Source: UBA10649 sp963700255
Lineage (GTDB): Bacteria; Actinomycetota; Actinomycetes; S36-B12
Reading direction: 5' to 3'
DNA: 64,000 nt
Assembly (NCBI GenBank): GCA_963700255.1
Contig: CAVOWW010000018.1
Location: forward strand, 1 to 64,000
Positions 60,234 to 64,000 of the stretch are shown piece by piece. A program made the translations under genes and the position numbers. The notes under the pieces were generated by a model. It was given only the letters and a program-made list of their open reading frames with translations, searched no databases and was not told where the DNA came from. Numbering within the stretch: position 1 is the first letter of the stretch; every line of letters starts with the position of its first letter.

Positions 60234-62231
60234 TACCGCCTGTTCCGACTCGCAAGTTGCCTGGTGGCTGGTGGCAGGATTGCTGCTGCTGGCGGGGCGC
60301 GGTAAGTGCGGCGCAGCGAAGTGGTCGAGGAGCTCGAACCGCGCTGGCTCCGGCTGGACATTCCCCAGGCCAGCGTTGGCATGGATGTCGAGGGGCTGAA
60401 GGAAAACGAGACGGCGAATGGCGACCACTTCCGTCCACGAGAACTGCTGCTGGTACCCCTGGTCGGCCTCGGCGCAAGGCTCGGTCTATCACCCTAACCT
60501 GATGACTTTTGACTTCAGCGGCCTGGGAGGAGTCGGCTGGGCCCAGGATCGGTCACCAGCACGGGTTACTCGCAAGTCCGCGAACGAGACCCAGAACCTG
60601 TTCTCCTATCTGGCCACGGTCAACTTCCTGTCCGCCAAGCCCTACAACGCCACCTTCTTCGCCAGCCAGGACCATACCTACAACAACTACGACTTCTTCA
60701 ACACCGTCACCGCGGACAGCACGCGCTACGGCGGCCGCGTGGGCTGGAGCGCCAAATCCTTCAACCTCAACACCGACATGGGCTATCGGGACCTGACCAC
60801 CAGCGGAATCACCGGCGCACCGGAGGTGTCAGGAAACCTATCTCAATTTCAATGGCCTCAGCCAGCGCCAGCACGGCAGCACCACCTTCACCTACAGCTA
60901 CGACAACTTCGCCAACCAGCTTGACGACGGCCCGGTGCAGACCAGCCGGAGCCAGTCCATCGGCGCCTCGGATTCCGAGACCTTCGGCAGCCGCGACCAA
61001 ATCACCGCCAGCACCGGTGCTTTCCTACGGCTGGGCGGAATATGCCGACCGGAATGCGGAGACCTTCAACGCCAACGAGAACATCACGATCAAGCATCGC
61101 CCCAACCTCGAGAGCTTCCTGGCGCTCAATTACCAGAATAACCAGATGGACCCCGCTTCCTCCGACAGTTCCAGGGCATGCCGGGACTCCGCCACCAGCT
61201 CTACGACAGTCTCACCTCGACTCTCGACCTGCATGGCAACTACGGCACTTCCTCCAGCGTCGGCAGCTCGGCCCTCAACGACCGCTACGGGGTCGGGCTC
61301 GGGCGAAAGCTACTCCAAACGGCTCAGCTCCTGGGCCACCTCACGCTCGGCGGGTCGGCCATTGTGGACCATGAAGACCAAGACTCCTCCGGCGGCGGGC
61401 GTCCTCGACCGTCATCAACGAATCGCACGTGCTCAAGGACACCCCAGTCCCGTTCCTGAATCAACCCGCTGGGTCATTCCCTGCAACGATTATCGTCACC
61501 GGGCCCGGCGGCGTGCCCACCTACGTCAACGGCGTGGATTACCGGTCATTCCCCACGGGCGAAATGACCGAGATCCAGCGCGTCCCCACCAGCATCCTGC
61601 TTCCCAACGGGGTCGACCGTCCTCGTCAGCTACTCGATGCGATTCGTCCCACACCAGTTCCTTCGACTCCGATCAACGGCAGCGTCTCCATCTCGGCTCG
61701 ACCTCTTACAACCTTTCGGTGTTTACGGGCGCTCAATCGGTGGACAACAACGCCCCGCCTGAGGCCCTGGCCGAGACCTACCGATTGGTGGGTGGGGTGG
61801 ACGTTACCTGGCGCTGGCTGCGGGCCGGGGCCGAATATGAGAACTACGACTCGAATTTCACCCAGTGACCGCGCCACCCGGCTATTCGAAACTTTTCCTT
61901 CCGACTCGGGGATACCTCCAACCTGGGCCTGAATTTCAACCAGATCTATTATCGCTACCCTACAGCCAGGACCAAACTCAATATCAGTTCTCGGCCATGT
62001 TCAACACCCAGATCTCCTCCTGGCTGTACCGGGAATATCGAAGGCGGCTACTACCTGATCAGGAGCCCTGGGCGTCCACGCAGGACTGCGTTGCCGCCCG
62101 CACCGGTCTGAACCTCACCTGGGGCAAGCTGACCGCCAGGATCGGGCTACCAATACAACTACCAGGTGATGAGCAGAGCCGAGAAGCGGACCGAAACTTC
62201 TTCTACTTCCACGTCAAACGGGATGTTCTGA
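60230..62231 (+). CDS. Outer-membrane beta-barrel (porin) candidate of a porin-cytochrome complex (multiply frameshifted)
   Basis: About 665 residues. A signal peptide (VAWWLVAGLLLLAGRG) follows the ATG that overlaps the cytochrome stop. The mature part has alternating amphipathic strands: GSVYHPNLMTFDFSG, NLFSYLATVNFLSAKPYNAT, RYGGRVGWSAKSFNLNTDMG, HRPNLESFLALNYQNNQMDP, LRAGAEYENYDSNF and LGLNFNQIYYRYP. It ends near FFYFHVKRDV with a probable terminal aromatic residue, as in outer-membrane barrels. About a dozen frame changes. No N-terminal CxxC as in Shewanella MtrB. Placement between a multiheme lipoprotein and an NHL protein supports an electron-conduit porin. Confidence 0.7.
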
Positions 62232-63288
62232 ATGCACCTCCGCGCCGTCCATCTTCACTGCCCGTCCCGGCTGTGGCCGTGTACATGGCCAGCCATGCTC
62301 GCCCTCGGCCTCGCCAGCGGCGCCCGGCGCACAGGCCGTTGCCAGGCCGCTCGCCGAGCCTGGCCCGCACCGGCCTGGCCGCCGCCGCCCGCCGAACCCC
62401 GCGTCGTTTACCTCAAAGTATCACCAGCCCGGCCGACCTGGGCATCAAACCGACGGTCTTAACGCGTTGCCAACTGGATCGCGGCGGCTGGCACGAGCTC
62501 CGCGCGGTTGGACAAGCCCTTCGGCGCTGGCGTTGGACGATGCGGGCAACCTGCTCTTCACCGATACCGGGGCCAACGCCGTCGGCTGCCTGGACCGCGC
62601 CCGAAAGAAATGGCTGCGCTGGGAGCAGGCGGGCAAGATCCGCTTCGTGTCGCCGGTCGCCGTGGCCCGTCACCGCGAAACGATCTTCGTCGCGGACTCC
62701 GGCCCTTGGCAAAGTTCTCGCCTTCGATCCGAAGGGCAAGCTGCGGTTTGAAATCACCCGCGAACTGGAGCGGCCTGCCGGGCTCGGCTCTCGCGGGACA
62801 AGCTCTTCGTCGCCGACTCGCAGCGGCATCAGGTGGTCATCTGCGACCTGCGCGGCGAATTCCTCTCCAAATTTGGCCGCCGGGGCGGCGGGCCGGGCGA
62901 ATTCAATTTCCCCACTCATATTGCCGCGGATGCCGGCGGCCGTCTCTTCGTCACCGACTCCATGAACTGCCGCATCCAGGTCTTTGACTCCTCCGGGCAG
63001 TTCCAGCGCGTCATCGGCAGCGCCGGCGACGGTCCCGGGTACTTCAGCCGCCCCAAGGGAGTCGCGGTGGACCGCTCGGCCACATTTACGTGGTGGATGC
63101 GATCTTCGACAACGTGCAGATCTTCGATGACCAGGGCCGGTTGCTGCTGAACTGGGGTGAAGCGGGCTCCGCCCCGGGCCAGTTCTGGCTGCCCAACGGC
63201 ATCGCCATCGGCCGCGACGAATGAGATCTACGTCGCCGATTCCTATAATCGCCGAATCCAGGTCTTCAGATACACTGGGAAACCATGA
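62232..63288 (+). CDS. Exported NHL-repeat beta-propeller protein (frameshifted)
   Basis: About 350 residues; its ATG directly follows the barrel stop. After a probable signal sequence (MLALGLASGA) and AEPRVVYLK, six or so NHL blades: GVALDDAGNLLFTDTGAN, VARHRETIFVADSG, LFVADSQRHQVVICDLRGEF, FPTHIAADAGGRLFVTDSMN, YFSRPKGVAVDRS with HIYVVDAIFDNVQIFDDQG, and WLPNGIAIGR with IYVADSYNRRIQVFRYTGKP at the end. At least seven frame changes. The second NHL protein of the locus; together they flank the cytochrome-barrel pair. Confidence 0.78.
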
Positions 63289-63292
63289 TGCA

Positions 63293-64000
63293 ATGCCACC
63301 GAAACGCCCGTGGACGCGAGGACTGACCGGCTTGGCCTCGGCTCGGGCCGCACCCTGCCGCTGCCTGGCGGGCGGCTTGGCTCTGCTGTCGGTGTTGCTC
63401 CTGCGACCCTCCGTCATGAACGGCGCGGCGGGCGCCGGACCCCTTACAGCATCGTCAACTCCAAGCATAACCTCTCCATTAGCGGCCCGGGCGCCGTCCG
63501 CGCCGCGACCGAAGGCGACATCTGCATCTTCTGCCACACGCCTCACAGCCAGACGCGCCAGACCCCGCTCTGGAACCACGAGATGCCCGACGCCACCTAC
63601 ACGCCGTACCAGCAGCTCCACGCTCAAGGCCACCGTCGGCCAGCCCACCGGCTCCTCCAAGCTCTGCCTGAGCTGCCACGACGGCACCGTCGCCCTGGGC
63701 ATGGTTCGCAGCCGCCCACGCCGATCCCGATGCGCAACTCGTCGCCGCGATGCCCGCGGGCGCGCTCGCAACTCGGCACCGACCTGTCCGGCCATCATCC
63801 CATCTCCTTCACCTACGACAACTCCCTGGCCAGCACCAAGGGCGAACTGCAGGACCCCGTGGTTCTCCAGCAGGAGGTGCGACTGGACAAGGACCGGCAG
63901 ATGCAGTGCACTTCCTGCCATGACCCCCACCGCAACCAATACGGCAAGTTCCTGGTCAAGGACAACACGGCTTCCGCCCTCTGCCTCGACTGCCATGCCC
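63293..64000 (+). CDS. Multiheme c-type cytochrome, doubled-CxxCH type (partial, frameshifted)
   Basis: Runs off the right edge. A basic start (MPPKRPWTRGLTGLASAR) and hydrophobic LAGGLALLSVLLLRPSVM suggest a signal peptide. After a frame change near 63,438 it reads YSIVNSKHNLSISGPGAVRA. Heme sites: CIFCH, CLSCH, CTSCH and the beginning of CLDCH. The motifs PLWNHEMPDA, CLSCHDGTVALG, HHPISFTYDNS and CTSCHDPHRNQYG parallel the tetraheme cytochrome at 48,776, so the two are paralogues. Starts within a few bases of the preceding stop, hence same operon. More hemes may lie outside the window. Confidence 0.82.
   Translation, partial: MPPKRPWTRGLTGLASARAAPCRCLAGGLALLSVLLLRPSVMNGAAGAGPLTASSTPSITSPLAARAPSAPRPKATSASSATRLTARRARPRSGTTRCPTPPTRRTSSSTLKATVGQPTGSSKLCLSCHDGTVALGMVRSRPRRSRCATRRRDARGRARNSAPTCPAIIPSPSPTTTPWPAPRANCRTPWFSSRRCDWTRTGRCSALPAMTPTATNTASSWSRTTRLPPSASTAMP

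Noticed and set aside
62413..63996. Long antisense open frame of 527 codons
   Set aside because: It covers NHL and CxxCH coding sequence on the other strand; its composition is Arg/Ala rich with no domain.

Overview
The window reads as two unlike genomic neighbourhoods joined end to end. Positions 1 to about 34,850 look like a Chloroflexi (Anaerolineae/Caldilineae-like) genome: a minus-strand F-type ATP synthase operon with a Chloroflexi-style long AtpB, a long surface-polysaccharide locus, a STAND/TPR regulator and assorted transposons. Positions from about 35,000 to 64,000 look like Verrucomicrobia (Pedosphaera/Limisphaerales-like): FmdB, MoaA, a DUF1844 protein, IF-1, RNase HIII, HemA and a series of multiheme c-type cytochromes. 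The taxonomy is my inference from protein style; no search was run. The change of style falls in a gene-poor stretch at 34,840-35,487, so a chimeric contig should be considered.

Region 1 (1-9,540, minus strand): atpB-E-F-H-A-(lipoprotein)-G-D-C followed by mreB. A consensus-like promoter lies upstream of atpB, an imperfect hairpin built from a 10-mer sits between atpD and atpC, and a terminator overlaps a promoter between atpC and mreB. An unrelated lipoprotein gene lies inside the operon.

Region 2 (9,540-26,970, plus strand): polysaccharide synthesis and export. Two almost identical Wzz-type chain-length genes, each about 0.6 kb downstream of the same promoter, flank a GT-C-like membrane protein. 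Then come wecB, an FdtD-like acetyltransferase/ketoisomerase, an FdtB-like aminotransferase, a Wzx flippase, glycosyltransferases, a Wzy polymerase, a methyltransferase and a truncated capD/fnlA. This is a Wzx/Wzy-type pathway with modified amino sugars.

Region 3 (26,965-34,850): mobile and accessory DNA. It holds an ISAzo13-family element with perfect 16-bp inverted repeats, a decayed IS701-like transposase, a HTH-NB-ARC-TPR STAND protein, an IS607-type tnpA/tnpB pair and a vapBC-like toxin-antitoxin pair whose toxin is cut by the IS607 element.

Region 4 (35,000-48,600): housekeeping genes, including a RACo-like ASKHA/2Fe-2S protein, FmdB, MoaA, a LON-domain protein, a ferredoxin, infA, a beta-CASP nuclease, rnhC and hemA.

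Region 5 (48,776-64,000, plus strand): the most interesting part. A tetraheme cytochrome is followed by three paralogous octaheme-class cytochromes (two ending in PKD domains), an NHL-repeat lipoprotein, a lipoprotein made of nine 49-residue repeats with about 17 CxxCH motifs, an outer-membrane beta-barrel candidate, a second NHL protein and another cytochrome running off the window. The last genes touch or overlap. This layout fits a porin-cytochrome conduit for extracellular electron transfer.

Frameshifts are very common throughout, including in essential genes (atpA, atpF, moaA, infA, hemA, rnhC). Most are therefore probably sequencing or assembly indels rather than real mutations. Coordinates of frameshifted genes span the reconstructed gene, not one open frame.
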